This document shows, piece after piece, positions 36,401 through 50,200 of a stretch of DNA of 64,000 nt. Each line of letters begins with the position of its first letter. Positions within the stretch are counted from its first letter, which is position 1. Source of the DNA: Mytilus edulis (lineage: Eukaryota; Mollusca; Bivalvia; Mytilida; Mytilidae); NCBI RefSeq assembly GCF_963676685.1, contig NC_092345.1, positions 25,877,585-25,941,584 of the forward strand, given 5' to 3'. The translations under genes were made by a program, and so were the position numbers. The notes beneath the pieces are model-generated. The model searched no databases. It was given only the letters and a program-made list of their open reading frames with translations, and was not told where the DNA came from.

Positions 36401-39000
36401 ATTCTCTAGCGAAAGAAATTTGAGACAATCATTTTTTAGAACATTTCAAATTCCTATAAGAAAATACATTTTCCAGAACTTTTCAAATTCATTAAAAATT
36501 ACAGTTTCTATATGTTTTATTATAGCTTATGAAAATATTGTTAACTTCTAACAGATCAAAGTTCCTAGGCCTCATAGATCTAATGGTAACATGTAATGAG
36601 TTCCTAGTGTCAGCTTATTCATTTGAATTAGTCTATTGAGCCATATAAGATTAAATGTGATATAAATTATGCACAGTAGAAGACTAGAAGCCCATTTAAT
36701 CTTAAAAGGATTATGAAAATGTTTTTTGTGAAGTTTAAATCAGTACCTACAGATTGTGTGCAAGTGATTTGTTATAATGTTATTGTTTTAGGTATATGCA
36801 ATATACATCATGGGTAATGTATTTTATCACTCATCATATGACGCAATACATGTACATGTATGTGTGCTAATTTTTTTCCAAATTTATTTTTATTTTATTG
36901 AGAAATAGTATTAGAAATATCATGTAGAAAATAATCATTTATTCATTTGAAAGTCACCTGTTTGACAAATGTAACTTATTCATCACCCCTATAGCTGTAA
37001 AACCACATGTTTTTAATTATATTTAAATAATAACAATTAAACATTAGCACAATTAGACCTTGATCATGGAATACTACAAATAATAATATTATTGAATGAT
37101 AAAGATTTTCAAAGAAAAAATAGTAGAAGAAAAGGTTCAACGGCTCTTTTCACAAAAAATCTTAAGAACAAAAATACTTGTAATTCACATATTTCAGTAT
37201 AACTAACGATCAACTTTAGTCTTAAGATTTTGTGAAAAAAACTTACTGTTGTTTTAAACTTTAAGGTCTTTTATTTGAAATCTTGTTAACTGAAAATTGC
37301 TAGGAATTTGTTTCTTTTCCTCATAACTTACTTTATATGCTATCAAGTAATATATGTTGATGTTTTTGACATTTTATGTTTAAAATCATAAATATTTAAA
37401 AAAGCTATGTAGTTTAAATCTAATGTTTGGTTCTAGAATCTTACGTACACAAATTCAGTTTGAAAAAAATATACAAAAAGATAAACATGTACTCGTATAT
37501 GGCAAGTTATGAATTACTATAAAATATATTAGCAAAATTTAGTTTTTTCATAACTTTTGAATTTTAAAATAAAGTTTAGTTTTTGTATGGGAAGTTATAA
37601 ATTATAAAATAAATAAGTAATAATTAGTTTTTTTCTTAACTTTTGAAACTTAAAAAATAAGATTTAGTTTTTCTTGTCCTAAAGAGGTGATTAGTCTTGT
37701 AGTTGTTCTGTAGTTAAGAACACTGTTCATCATGTGTATTCCATCTTTGACTCACTAGTTTCGTCTTGTTTGTTTGTTTGCTTGTTATATTATTTATTTC
37801 TTGATTTGTGAATCTCTTTACTTATAAAATTATTATTTAATTAAAATGAGAAATCCATTTATTTATCTATGTGTTGTCATGATTTTATTGTGCACATGGA
37901 AGGATTATGAATGAAAAAAGATGTGCAGTATATGTCAATGAGACACCAAACTCAATAGCAGCAAAAAAAATAGAAATATCTAGGGCAACATACCTACAAT
38001 GTCAAGCCATCATGAAAAGTCCTGAATTGTACATTAGTCAGTTACAACTGAAGAAATATAACCGACTAGGATCCTGACTGGGGATAATGAACATATGACT
38101 CATACCTGCAAACTTCAAATTGCACATGCAAGATGGATCTCATAGTCCTAAAAAAACTTCAAGGGGGGCCTTCAAATGTATTTTAATGTTTGATTTTTTT
38201 TGCTTTTTCAAACTTTTAAAAGACTACAGCAATGAAAAATTATCTGTTTTGTTAAAAATTGTGGACATAATTGATCTTACAAATTTAACATTTGGGAGCT
38301 TTCATGGGGGAAATCCCCCACAAATAGGGAGTTGTCAGGTATGATGACTGGATTCAACTAGTTTTTGAGATATCTGTCCTCCCTTTAATTTGAGTTCTGA
38401 ATTGACAAAATAATCCAGATGCAGTTTTTAAAATCACTGACTGAATTCCTGATTTGGTTCAGCCACTAGAACAGATTGTGGGGTTGAAGATTTTTTAGTA
38501 AGATCTTTAGTTCAATTAAAATCAGAGCAGAAATGGAATTATATTTATACTTCAAGGTGAAAATAATAAACAATGTCCTATTAAAGAATTTATAGTTACT
38601 ATTCACAAGCTCTAAGCTTTTTAATCTGCTAATGTTTAACCAGTAATATCAACACCCACATATGGAGAAACTAAATTTCAACCTTCACAAAGCAGACAAC
38701 AAAATCTTGTGGAATCTGTCAATGCAGCAAAAAATACAATTTTTTAGTCTTCCTCCAAATCCAAAGTCTATTTTGTGCAAGACTCGATGTTAGGCTTCAG
38801 TACTTTCTGTCCCACATGCGAAAGTCAATATTACAATCTGGTTGCAATTAAGTTAACTATTTTTATAATCCTTCAAATTTCACCCAATATGTTCATTATC
38901 CTTGACCTCATTTTTATGGAAGTAAATGCTTGGAAAACAGTTTTTTGTTTTGTGAGTGTGAATTTATTATGAGTAATATGATAGGATAACTATTTTGTAT
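33497..39000. other. Intergenic / long 3' UTR, AT-rich
   Basis: No conserved exon recognised on either strand. It contains a small minisatellite (35546-35638) and a partial family G end near 37915-37955. Confidence 0.5.
35546..35638. repeat. 31-bp minisatellite, three units
   Basis: Three consecutive units of the form ATAGGGTTTGGATATTAAAA plus CTTCCATACAA, the third more diverged. Confidence 0.85.
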
Positions 39001-39670
39001 ATATGGGTTCTTTCTGAGGTCTACATGATCGGCAGACAGGGCTCACATGAACTCGACTATTTCACGGATCATTGATCAAGGCTAAGTTCTTAAAGTTAGT
39101 TTGGTTTCTAAATGCAATAGGTCACCTTTGTTTTATATATGGAACGATTGTCAGGAGTGCATGTCATGACTGACACCTTTCATCCAGCCTTGACCTCCTT
39201 CACCATTCAAAGGATAAGATTTAGTTTTGTTGTTACTTCTATTTCTCAAATGCTATCAGCAATATAGGGTCATTATATTTGGTGTATTGTTATGTAGATA
39301 TATGCATGGTCGTATGTGTTTTGTATTTAGGTCTTCAGAGTTGTGTCCCTTTGTGTAATGATCCAAATCTGTCATGTTATGTTTTCTGTCTCATTGAAAC
39401 AAACGTGCTATGGAAATAGATGTGTTTTTGTTGCTCTTAATCAAATATAACTTTAGTGGCATTGGGAGGCAAGTATTTGTCAGTTTATCAGATACTATGA
39501 ACAATAGTTAACTTTGTGGTGTATGCAATGATTGGTATGTGCTCATTTTGATTTGGCAGGGTTCATTTGACTATGACCTCATTTGCATGGTTCTTCGATG
39601 AATGTTAGATTTTGTGGTTCTGTCTGTTTCTCATATACTCAATGCAATAGGGCCACTGTTAGGTTTATGG
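39000..39670 (+). repeat. Decayed family E repeat core
   Basis: Contains ATATTTGGTGTATTGTTATG, TATGACCTCATTTGCATGGT and CTCAATGCAATAGGG, which are reverse-complement relatives of the family E core at 7.0-7.7 kb. No clear ends remain. Confidence 0.5.
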
Positions 39671-41288
39671 AAAATCATTTTGAACATGCCTTGCTTGTAA
39701 TTGCTTAACACCTTTCACAATTGGCATTCTGCACTATTTTTCTGACCATATTTCCAAGTGCTGGAAGTAGTATCTAACAGCAAATAAAAAGAGCAGTCCC
39801 ATGGAAACACAGCTCTACAATTGAGAGGTAAATCTAGCTATAAAACTTGGTTTACTCACCATTTCCTGCAGAAGAAAATGCCTATACCAAGTCAGGAATA
39901 TGACAGATGTTATTCATTCCTTTGAATTTGTTTGAGCTTATGATTTTCCCATCTGGGACTTTCTGTTTAGAGCTTTCCTTGGAAATCAGATTTATTGTTA
40001 TTTTGCTTTCTACTATTAAAGTTGATCATAGGAATATCAAATAAACTTAGGGCATTAATGATGGACATTTATCCATAAATAGTTATAGTTCAATTTGTTT
40101 GATTTTTAGAAGAAAAAAAACATAACCATCATCCTGAATATGTATGTGCAATCTGAAGCTATTTATAAATTAAGATAAAAGAAGAAGCTATGAATTAAGG
40201 AAACTTCATCCAATCAACACAATTCTACATGAATCTATGTTGACAATTTTAAGATTTACTTCAAACTGCCAAACCATTTTTACAGATGTTTGTGGAAATT
40301 TATCATAAAACGTCAAACCAATTCAAGAGAGATTCAAGTTTTATTTCATATATATGATATGTACAAAGATTGTTTCTCCTGAAATTTCAGCTATGCTTAT
40401 TGACTATAAAAACATTAGTTTTGTGGTATAAATGAAAGCCAGAAGCTTGCTGGACTGGTACAACTAAGTAGTGACTGTTGTTGCTAAATTTTAATATCAT
40501 TGACAGTAAACATTTAAATATGAATTGTTTTACCTGTATAATGACTAGGTTCAGTTTTAAAACAATAAATTCAATACTGTACTTTATATGGTATTTTGAT
40601 TTACGGTTACAATCTCTTGTTTTTAAACAATGCTAAAAAACATTCGATCAACAGTAGAATGACACGACAGGAACCCAGTTTGCTGTGAATTATATTGCTG
40701 TGGTGTGGGATAAATTGCTACTAAATCCCTGTCATGTTATTCCTTTGGTCCAAACTATAAATTTCACAAATCAAATCAAACTTTTAGTACTTTTATTTTT
40801 GTTCATTCCGTCAAATACTGGCCAACTTTAACACTACAGGCATGTATTTGTTATTTTATGAATACCATTTCAATGAGAATAATGTAAATGGAGACATTTT
40901 TTGTTCTTTGGAATGTCTAATATTAGTACAGACTACACATCTCGCATTTCAGCATTTATGATCAGTGAATTTTGACAATACGAATCATAATGATTTTTAA
41001 AATGAAGGGAAAAAAAACCAAAACTGGTGGTTAAATTAATAACACTATTTATACTTCTGATCAACATGCACAATGGCCAGAAGTTACAAAAAAATATTGT
41101 TTTCTTTCTTTAGACTATAAATAAAAACATTGCATGATCGTAGTTTAGTATTGTTATTGCTGATACAAGTACAAACTAATAACAAAGATGTATATGAATA
41201 AGCATCGAGTGTAAATACAATCGCTAACAATTTAATACAAAATAACTATAATATAAAATATGTCTTTTTAAAATTGTCACTGTCTGGT
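39671..41288. other. Non-coding; includes the 3' UTR of the myosin light chain
   Basis: The minus-strand 3' UTR starts at 41288. ATTAAA on the minus strand lies about 55 nt beyond the stop (plus 41231-41236), and AATAAA near 40340. No other feature seen. Confidence 0.4.
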
Positions 41289-44200
41289 CTAGCCATTCAT
41301 AACCATCTTGATAAATTCTGTAAAAGAGAAGAAATATTATACGATTACCAAATGTTTTCAATATTTCTAACAGTTTTTGTTTTACAAAAAAATTGAAAAA
41401 GTGCTTGAAGTTGATTCATATGGGTTTGAAGATAAGACGTGTTGGGTGGTACCAAATACAAAATTTTCTGTGACAACAGTATTTTCTAGGCATTAAATAA
41501 TTCAGAGCAAACCACACATATAATAATAAGCTGCAATATAACTAATATGAGGCAGGCATTACCTGTAATTGGGGACGAAGTATGTATGAATTATTTTTTT
41601 GTAACTTAAATATTTGTTAAAAAAAAGAAACGGAAATACCGTAACGTTTCCGATTCTGTTGTTAGGGATTTTAGTTGTGACGTTATTTAAATTATGACGT
41701 CATGTGCAATGTTAACAAAGAAACGATATCATCAGGTAACGTTTTTTCATATCAAGGAATTATTAAAAATGAAATTGGTATTGCACGTTCCTTCCTATTT
41801 TATACTAGACTGATAAATATATATTTTACTCAAAGTTTCATACAAACGAGACCGGAAAAAGGAAGTACATTGTACATTTCTGCACAGGTCCGGGATTTCA
41901 AAACATGACAAAAATTTTTTTAACGATTTTGAGTTCATTAGTACAATGAAAAATTCAGGAAATTTTCCTGAATTTTTTTTTTTATTGAATTTTCTACTGT
42001 TATTGGGGACGAAGTCCCCATATTAGACAACATCATTAGATTTTGACAGCTTGTTTAATAAAATAATATACCAGTGCACTACTCAAATTTTTTTTTTCAT
42101 AATTCTTATATGATTAGCTATATACCTCAGTGTTCCAGCTAGCATGAAATGGAGGGGCGCGGCGCCCCGCCCCCGAAATTTTGCGCCCCTCTGCCTTTTT
42201 TAAGCGCCCCTGCGCCCCTCTGTGCCCTTTTGAAAAAAAGTTTAAAAAACGATCTTTTTTCCTCATATCGTCGCCATTTTGTTGAGTTAATTATACACAC
42301 ACTTCATTAAGACAACAGATTAAAATTGTTGACACTTGTTACCTGATTATAATCACCTATTTGATTAGAGTCAATTACTTAATCAGGTGAAATTTACAGC
42401 CCTGTCTAATCCCTTTACCCTGAAGCACCAAACATCGAAGTTAAATAAATTGATTATTTTAACCAGAGACATATATGTCTCTGTTTTAACACCTGACGAT
42501 GCAAAACATAATTTATAAAATAAATGTGAACGGTGTTCATTTCTATTGTATTTGTTATTTATTATGTCATTTAAAAAGAATCATTCTAATAGGTCAACAC
42601 GCAAAATGCATGAAACATGATGTAACTTTGACCTCCGTAGCAGAGTTCAAAAAATTTATGGGTCACTGAATATTCACAATTCAGATCGTTTTTGTTTTGA
42701 TGTTTTTATTTTTGAAACTGATCTTTCAAACTAGTTTTAATCCAGAAGAAAGTAAAAACATTGCTTGACTGTACCTTAAGTTGAATATCTATATCCAAAT
42801 TAAATTAATTAAAACTGTAATCCATGATCACAATTTGAATGCTTTGTTTACAATTGTTCAAAGCCATGTGCTTTTTGGCGGGAAAATTCGGGAAACCCCT
42901 TATTAACAGGAAACAGTTACATTTCATTGTTATTTATAGACAGTAGGAATTTCATTTTGGAAATCATTTTGATTACAACTTCTAAGATTTATTCATGAAA
43001 AATTATAATAATTTCTTGGGGTGAAACTGATAATACTTTTTTTATTAAAATAATTTACATCTAGGGGTATGGAAAGGGGGCTGTTTTTTTTTGTTTTTTT
43101 TTCCAATAATATTACAAATATATATAAAGTTCACCAGTCTGAAAATACATGGTTAAATGGATTTTAATTCTGAAAAACTCATGTTTATTTAATTCCTTTA
43201 TTATTTCCATCATAATAAGAAACAAGCTACATGTATAAGGTATTTCAAACATATATTTTTGGCTTTTATATAAGAACATTCAAGACTATTAATATGTATG
43301 TGCCTGCAGTAAAAACAAACCTGGTAAGGCCTAAAAAAATTCTACAGGGCCCTTGTAAAAACTTTTGAATCCAGGCTGGCCTTCAGAGAAAATGTTAAGT
43401 ATTGTTCCTGACTGTATCAGATTTATGTGAAGTTTTTAAACTGACATGCACAATTCATTTCACAAGTGTAATAAAAATAATTCTACAAAACAACGCAGCG
43501 CATCTCGTTGCAAATTCATCTTAGACCCACCATGCATCAAGAAAATGTCTTTATGTGGTAATATTAAGTATTTGATTTTTTTTCAGTGAGAACGCGCTAA
43601 AGTGCCCTTTTTAAAAACGCGCCCCTCTATTTTCAAATCCTAGCTGGAACACTGTACCTTCATAATTAATGTTGCCTTGTGCATCTTCCTGGCCTTGCAG
43701 TAATTGATCTACATCATCGTCTGATAATCTGTCACCTGTCAAAAATAAATTCATTTTTATTTACATCACATTGATTGTGCAAAGGCATAACAAGCTGTAA
43801 AAGTCTGTTCAGAAAGCTTTATACTTTAAAAGTTTTGTTGATATCAAATATTTACTGTACTTTTCAGTGGTTTACTTGTTCATTGGTCAGAATGTATTTT
43901 TTCTCTCCATTTTTTTAATTTAGCAGTTTAGTTGTATCAGCACAAGAAGGGCTACTATTCAAGGATTCTTAGAACTGGCCTTGACAAGGCTTGATTCACC
44001 AATTTCAGATGGGCATCACACAGAAAAAGCTTGATGTTGAACATTACTCAAATTGATAAAGAAGAACTATTTAAAAACTAATTTTCAGCAGCAGATTCTA
44101 CCAGCTCATTACTTGAAATTTAATATATTTCTCTACATTTAAATATTAAAAATATTTTTAAATAATTAGTAAATTACTATTTGTTATTAATTTTTCATGT

Positions 44201-47200
44201 CAGCCTTCTATACCAAACTATACATGTTATATGGTATGTGTTTTTCTAATTGTTAAAATTATGATAACCTATAATCAAGATAATTGCTTTCTACCATTTT
44301 ATTTAACGCTGGTGGAAAGTTGTCTCATTTGCAATCATACCATATTTCCTCATTTTAATACTGTTCATAATTTAACTAAACTAAACTATACGTCCTTATG
44401 TTGTACTGTTATACCACGGTCCCAGGTTAGGGGAAGGGTTGGGATTTGTTTTTTATTCATTTTTGTACATAAATTAGGCCGTTATTTTTCTAGTTTGAAT
44501 TGTTCACCATTGTCATTTCAGAACTTTATAGCTGACTATGCAGTATGGGCTTTGCTAATTGTTAAAGGCCTGACAGTGACTAATAGTTGTTAATTTCTGT
44601 CTCATGTGGTGTCTTGGGGGGAGTTGTTTCATTGGCAATCATACCACAACTTCTTTTTATATATTCATAAAATAAAATAGTATTCACTTAATGCTGTAGA
44701 AGAATCTATTTGTACAAATGTTTATATAACAAATACAATCATGACAATCAGTCCAGCTACAAATCAATTGATCACATTATAGACGTAGAACATGTAGAAA
44801 TTATTCATAATGTTGTTGCATTATCACATTCTTAATAAATATATATACACACCTAAACAAGTAAGGACATGTCTAAGCTCTGCGGAAGATATATAGCCAT
44901 TTTGTTCTTTATCAAACATGCGTAGTCCTTCTACAAAATCTTCGTATGTTGCACAGTCTCTGTTCTTGCTGACAGTGTGGAGGATGGGAAGGAAGACCTC
45001 AAATGAAATTCTTGAATCTGAAATTACACATGTTATTACATTTATTTTAAGAAAATAAATACAGTAAAATTAAAACAAATCCTTAGCATGCTTAGTTTAA
45101 ACAGGTTAAACAGTAAATTATCATTTTTCCCTTCACTTTATTTTTTTCAGATCCACCATTAGTTTTATGAATTAAATATCTCTAGTTCAAAGAAAAATTT
45201 GCTCATACAGAGTAATGATAGCAAAACATGTTTCATGTGTAGGGTGATCTTCATGAGCTTAACATTTTGTATAGACACCTATATATGACCCGTCTACATC
45301 ATGCTACATCATAACACTGTGCATGCATGTATAATGAAGACAAGGCCAACCTTAAAAATATGTTTGTTTGCAGTTTTCCGACTGTACCTCCAGACTGAAG
45401 GGTCGGTAGGTAGGAAAAATATTTTATTTTATCAGCCAAAATACAGTTTAAACAAGCAGTTACACTAAACCAAGTTTCTTGTGAAAAAAAAAAAAACATT
45501 TTAAAACAACAAACACTGGACATGCTGAAAACCAACATCAAATGAACAGGCATTTTTAGATAAAAATCTTTTTAACCAAAACTGAAACTTTAACATAGTG
45601 TCATTATCCAATTTATGACATAAAATATGGAATAATTATTAAATATTGGAACACTTATAAACAAGGAATGACTAGAACTGTTTTAAAGAAATAGAATGAA
45701 ATTCAAAACAGTGTGGCTGTGGCCATTGATTGACACATTGAATTCATCCATTGACTGGGACAATTTAAGTGAACGTTTGTATGTAACGACCACTGATCAC
45801 TATGTACTTTTTAAAGACACTTAAACTATGGGGCCACCAAAGGTTCTCAACACCTTAACAAAGTAATTCGAAAAATTAATCAGAAATAACACGATGTTTT
45901 TATTTATATCAATTATATAAATCAAAACATAAAGGTTATTCCTGATTATTTTTTCGAATTATTTTATAATTAAAGGCGTTAAGAAACCTTTGGTAACCCC
46001 ACAGTTTAAATGTCTATCGTAGGTACGTCGTGAACAGTGGTCGTTACAGACAAACGTTCACGTAAATTGTCCCAGTCAATGGATGAATTTAATGTGTCAA
46101 TCAATGGCCACAGCCACACTGTTTTGAATTTCATTCTATATTCAGACATGTATGCTTCTTGACTAGAATGTTTTCATGAGTAGAGTATTTTCATCAGAAA
46201 AATGTAGATATTAAAGATTTATAAGACAATGTATTAAAGAGTGTATTTTTAATAAAAAAAAAAAAAAACCATTGAATCTTCCTCAATTGAAACCAGATGC
46301 TCCGCAGGGCGTAGCTTTATACGACCGCAGAGGTTGAACCCTGAACGGTTAGGGCAAATATGGACACAACATTCAAGCTGGATTCAGCTCTAAATTTGGA
46401 TTGTGATTAAATAGTTGACACAGCATAGGTTTCTGACACAGAATGAATGTGTTCTAATGAACTTAAAATTTTTGTTTCTCTTAGAGCAATTCACTATGCT
46501 GTTGAATATTAATCCTCTCAAAAAAATGTTTGAAGAAATTTTCTTTTTTATTTATGAAATTTCAAATGAGAAAAATTGAACCCAATTTTTTTAATCACAT
46601 CCCCCTTTCCCTTATTCCAAAACTAATCTCAATTAAAATTTCTAATGGAGTTTGCAACAATAACTACTCATTTAAATACATCATAAAATATTAAGATGTA
46701 AAAAAACTGCTTGTTATCACTGAATGGTAAAGATTATTTTAATTTATCAGTTGGTAGTAAAAAGTGAATATACATTGTATATTGTATATAACAAAGATTT
46801 AAGTTGATTCTGGACAAAGAAAGATAACTCCAATTAAAAAAAAATCTTGCTATTGCACAATATTTTGCAATTAGATATTTCTTGCTTACTATTCTGGACA
46901 AAGAAAGATAACTCTAATTAAAAAAAAATTGATATTTCTTGCCATTGCGCAATACTGTGCAATTGAAAAGACTTGCTATTGCACAATACTTAATATAATA
47001 ATTTTAGATCCTGATTTGGACCAACTTGAAAACTGGGCCCATAATAAATGATCTAAGTACATTTTTGGATTCAGCATATCAAAGAACTTCAAGATTTCAA
47101 TTTTTGTTAAAATCAGACTAAGTTTAATTTTGGACCCTTTGGACTTTAGTGTAGACCAATTTGAAAACAGGACCAAAAATGAAGAATCTACATACACAGT

Positions 47201-50200
47201 TAGATTTGGTATATCAAAGAACCCCATTTATTCAATTTTTGATGAAATCAAACAAAGTTTAATTTTGGACCCCGATTTGGACCAACTTGAAAACTGGGCC
47301 AATAATCAAGAATTTAAGTACATTTTTAGATTCAGCATATCAAAGAACCTAACTGATTCATTTTTTGTCAAAATCAAACTAAGTTTAATTTTGGACCCTT
47401 TGGACCTTAATGTAGACCAATTTGAAAACGGGACCAAAAGTTAAGAATCTACATACACAGTCATGACAGTTAGATTCAGCATATCAAAGAACCCCAATTA
47501 TTCAATTTTGATGAAATCAAACAAAAGTTTAATTTTGGACCCTTTGGGCCCCTTATTATGTTGGGACCAAAACTCCCAAAATCAAACCCAACCTTTCTTT
47601 TATGGTCATAAACCTTGTGTTTAAATTTCATAGATTTCTATTTACTTATACTAACGTTATGGTGCGAAAACCAAGAAAAATGCTTATTTGGGTCCCTTTT
47701 TGGCCCCTAATTCCTAAACTGTTGGGACCTAAACTCCCAAAATCAATACCAACCTTCCTTTTGTAGTCATTAACATTGTGTTTAAATTTCATTGATTTCT
47801 ATTTACTTAAACTAATGTTATTGTGCGAAAACCAAGAATAATGCTTATTTGGGCCCTTTTTTGGCCCCTAATTCCTAAACTGTTGAGACCAAAACTCCCA
47901 AAATCAATCCCAACCGTTCTTTTGTGGTCATAAACCTTGTGTCAAAATTTCATAGATTTCTATTCACTTAAACTAAAGTTATAGTGCGAAAACCAAGAAA
48001 ATGCTTATTTGGGCCCTTTTTGGCCCCTAATTCCTAAAATGTTGGGACCAAAACTCCCAAAATCAATACCAACCTTCCTTTTGTGGTCATAAACCTTGTG
48101 TTAAAATTTCATAGATTTCCATTCACTTTTACTAAAGTTAGAGTGCAAAAACTAAAAGTATTCGGACGCCGGACGACGACGACGCTGACGCCAACGTGAT
48201 AGCAATATACGACGAAAATTTTTTCAAAATTTGCGGTCGTATAAAAAAGGCAACTCGAAAAATCAAAGCCTTAAAGGCTGTAAAAGCAATTGCTGCCATG
48301 TTAATGTTTGGGGACTTTTATTTTTCATCCACATATATACAAGAATTAAACCTGACATGAGTGTTGTCTAGTTAAAAGTAAGAAGGTTTTAACTTTATAT
48401 AAATAAAAGACTTTAGCAGAAAGTCATTTTTAATATGTTTTATATTTCACAAGGAGACAACACGTTTACCAGGCTAAAGTTGGGGTCAAATATACATGTG
48501 CTGAAACATATAACTCAAAAAGAAATCATCATGGATTATCCCCTGGTAGTGTTTGTAACTTCCTTGGCAATAATTTCCTTTATTGATTTAATTTTAACAA
48601 TTTTCATTATTAATTTATATTTAACCATTAACACAAATGATTAAGTTAAAACATTTCAACTTTCCAGACGCAAATGTTAAAAAACGGGAAAGAAATAAAA
48701 TATCTTACAAGACATAAACATGTAAAGAATAAATGTATATTTCAGCTTAATAAAAATATTTTCATAATGTTACTTTGTCATCATTTTTAAAACTAAGTTC
48801 CAAACATTATTGCTCAGTTGATATGTGTCCTTCTGATGCGGTACGAGCACAGGCACTTGTTTCTATCCATAGGAAGGTCGATTATCCATATAAATAGTTT
48901 TATATGGATAGTCGACCTTCCTATGGATAGAAACAAGTGCATGTGGGTACGAGATAACTACAATTCTCATGCAATCCCGAAAAGGGGGGGGGGGTCATCA
49001 CAGACAAACATGACATTAAATCGTTATCACTGAACTAGTATATATATTGTATAGGGGCCAGCTGAAGGACGCCTCTGGGTGCGGGAATTTTTCGCTGCAT
49101 TGAAGACCTGTTGGTGACCTTAATTCTGCTGTTGTATGTTTTTCTATGGTCGGGTTGTTGTCTCTTTGACAAATTCCCCATTTCCATTCTCAATTTTATT
49201 ATACGAACAAGAACAAACAGCTCTACGTTGCTTTGATATTTATCAATTTTCAGGAAACATTGCGAAAAATGATCTTCAATATTTCGAAAACATGTGAAAT
49301 AAAATTGCTAACACGGTGGACCGTCGAGGGTACAAGTCAAATCGGCACCTGGTCAAATCGGCACCCATAGAAAAAGTCAAATCGGCACCTGGTTAAATCG
49401 GCATCTAGTCAAATCGGCACCTATTTAAAGTCAATTCGGCATCCAATAATATTTGATATAATATATGGGACTGGGACTATTATGCTAAGTTAGTAAGTTA
49501 AGTATACTAGCATAATAGTTCCAGATATATATAAATAATTCTAAAAATGTATAAATTCGATCCTGATCTATTTTGGGGGTTGGATTTAACATGCATTACA
49601 TGTTAAAAAGCATCAAGGAGTTAAAATACAAGTTAATTATTTAAAGTTTTCTCGACGTACTTTTTTTCAATCTATGTATTAATAAACTAGAAAATTCCAA
49701 ATTGTAAATATCTCTTCATCTGGACCGACTTGGCATCTACTACGTTTGGACGGGTCCATTTCATTAGTAAGGTGATCGATAAATATTACGGAGTTTTGAC
49801 AGAAAAGGAAAACGAACTTATTGTTATGTGTTTTCAACAAGGGTTTCGTTCCGCTAAATTATTTGCGCAAATAAAGTTTGTCTATTTTTAGATTACAGGT
49901 AATAATTTGACACTACGCATTAACCTGTGTAGTGATTTTGATTTTATGATAAATGTATGAATGAACGATAATTTTATGAATGAACAAGAGCACCTGACCT
50001 CTTAAAGAAACACAAATTTAACATAAAAAAACGTATTTATTAGGAGATAATTCAGTTAAATTTTCAATACTAAATCAACAACTGAAATGAATCCATATTT
50101 TGTTGAAACATCGTACGAACGGCGGAAAACGGAATCGCATTTATGAAAATGTACTTTTTTTCACTCGGACTTCTATGTTATTTGATAGTCAAACGGTTGA

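Noticed and set aside
41702..41908. 68-codon open frame
   Set aside because: It lies within the family H element. No conserved content.
44231..44593. 120-codon open frame with apparent hydrophobic segments
   Set aside because: It overlaps a family G repeat and its degraded 5' part, in a myosin light chain intron. No family resemblance.
47130..47444. 104-codon open frame with a 42-residue repeated pattern (ILDP..D..ENW/ENR)
   Set aside because: It lies wholly within the first tandem core of the family C element. The unit length happens to be close to a multiple of three, and the opposite strand is also open. No protein family is recognised.
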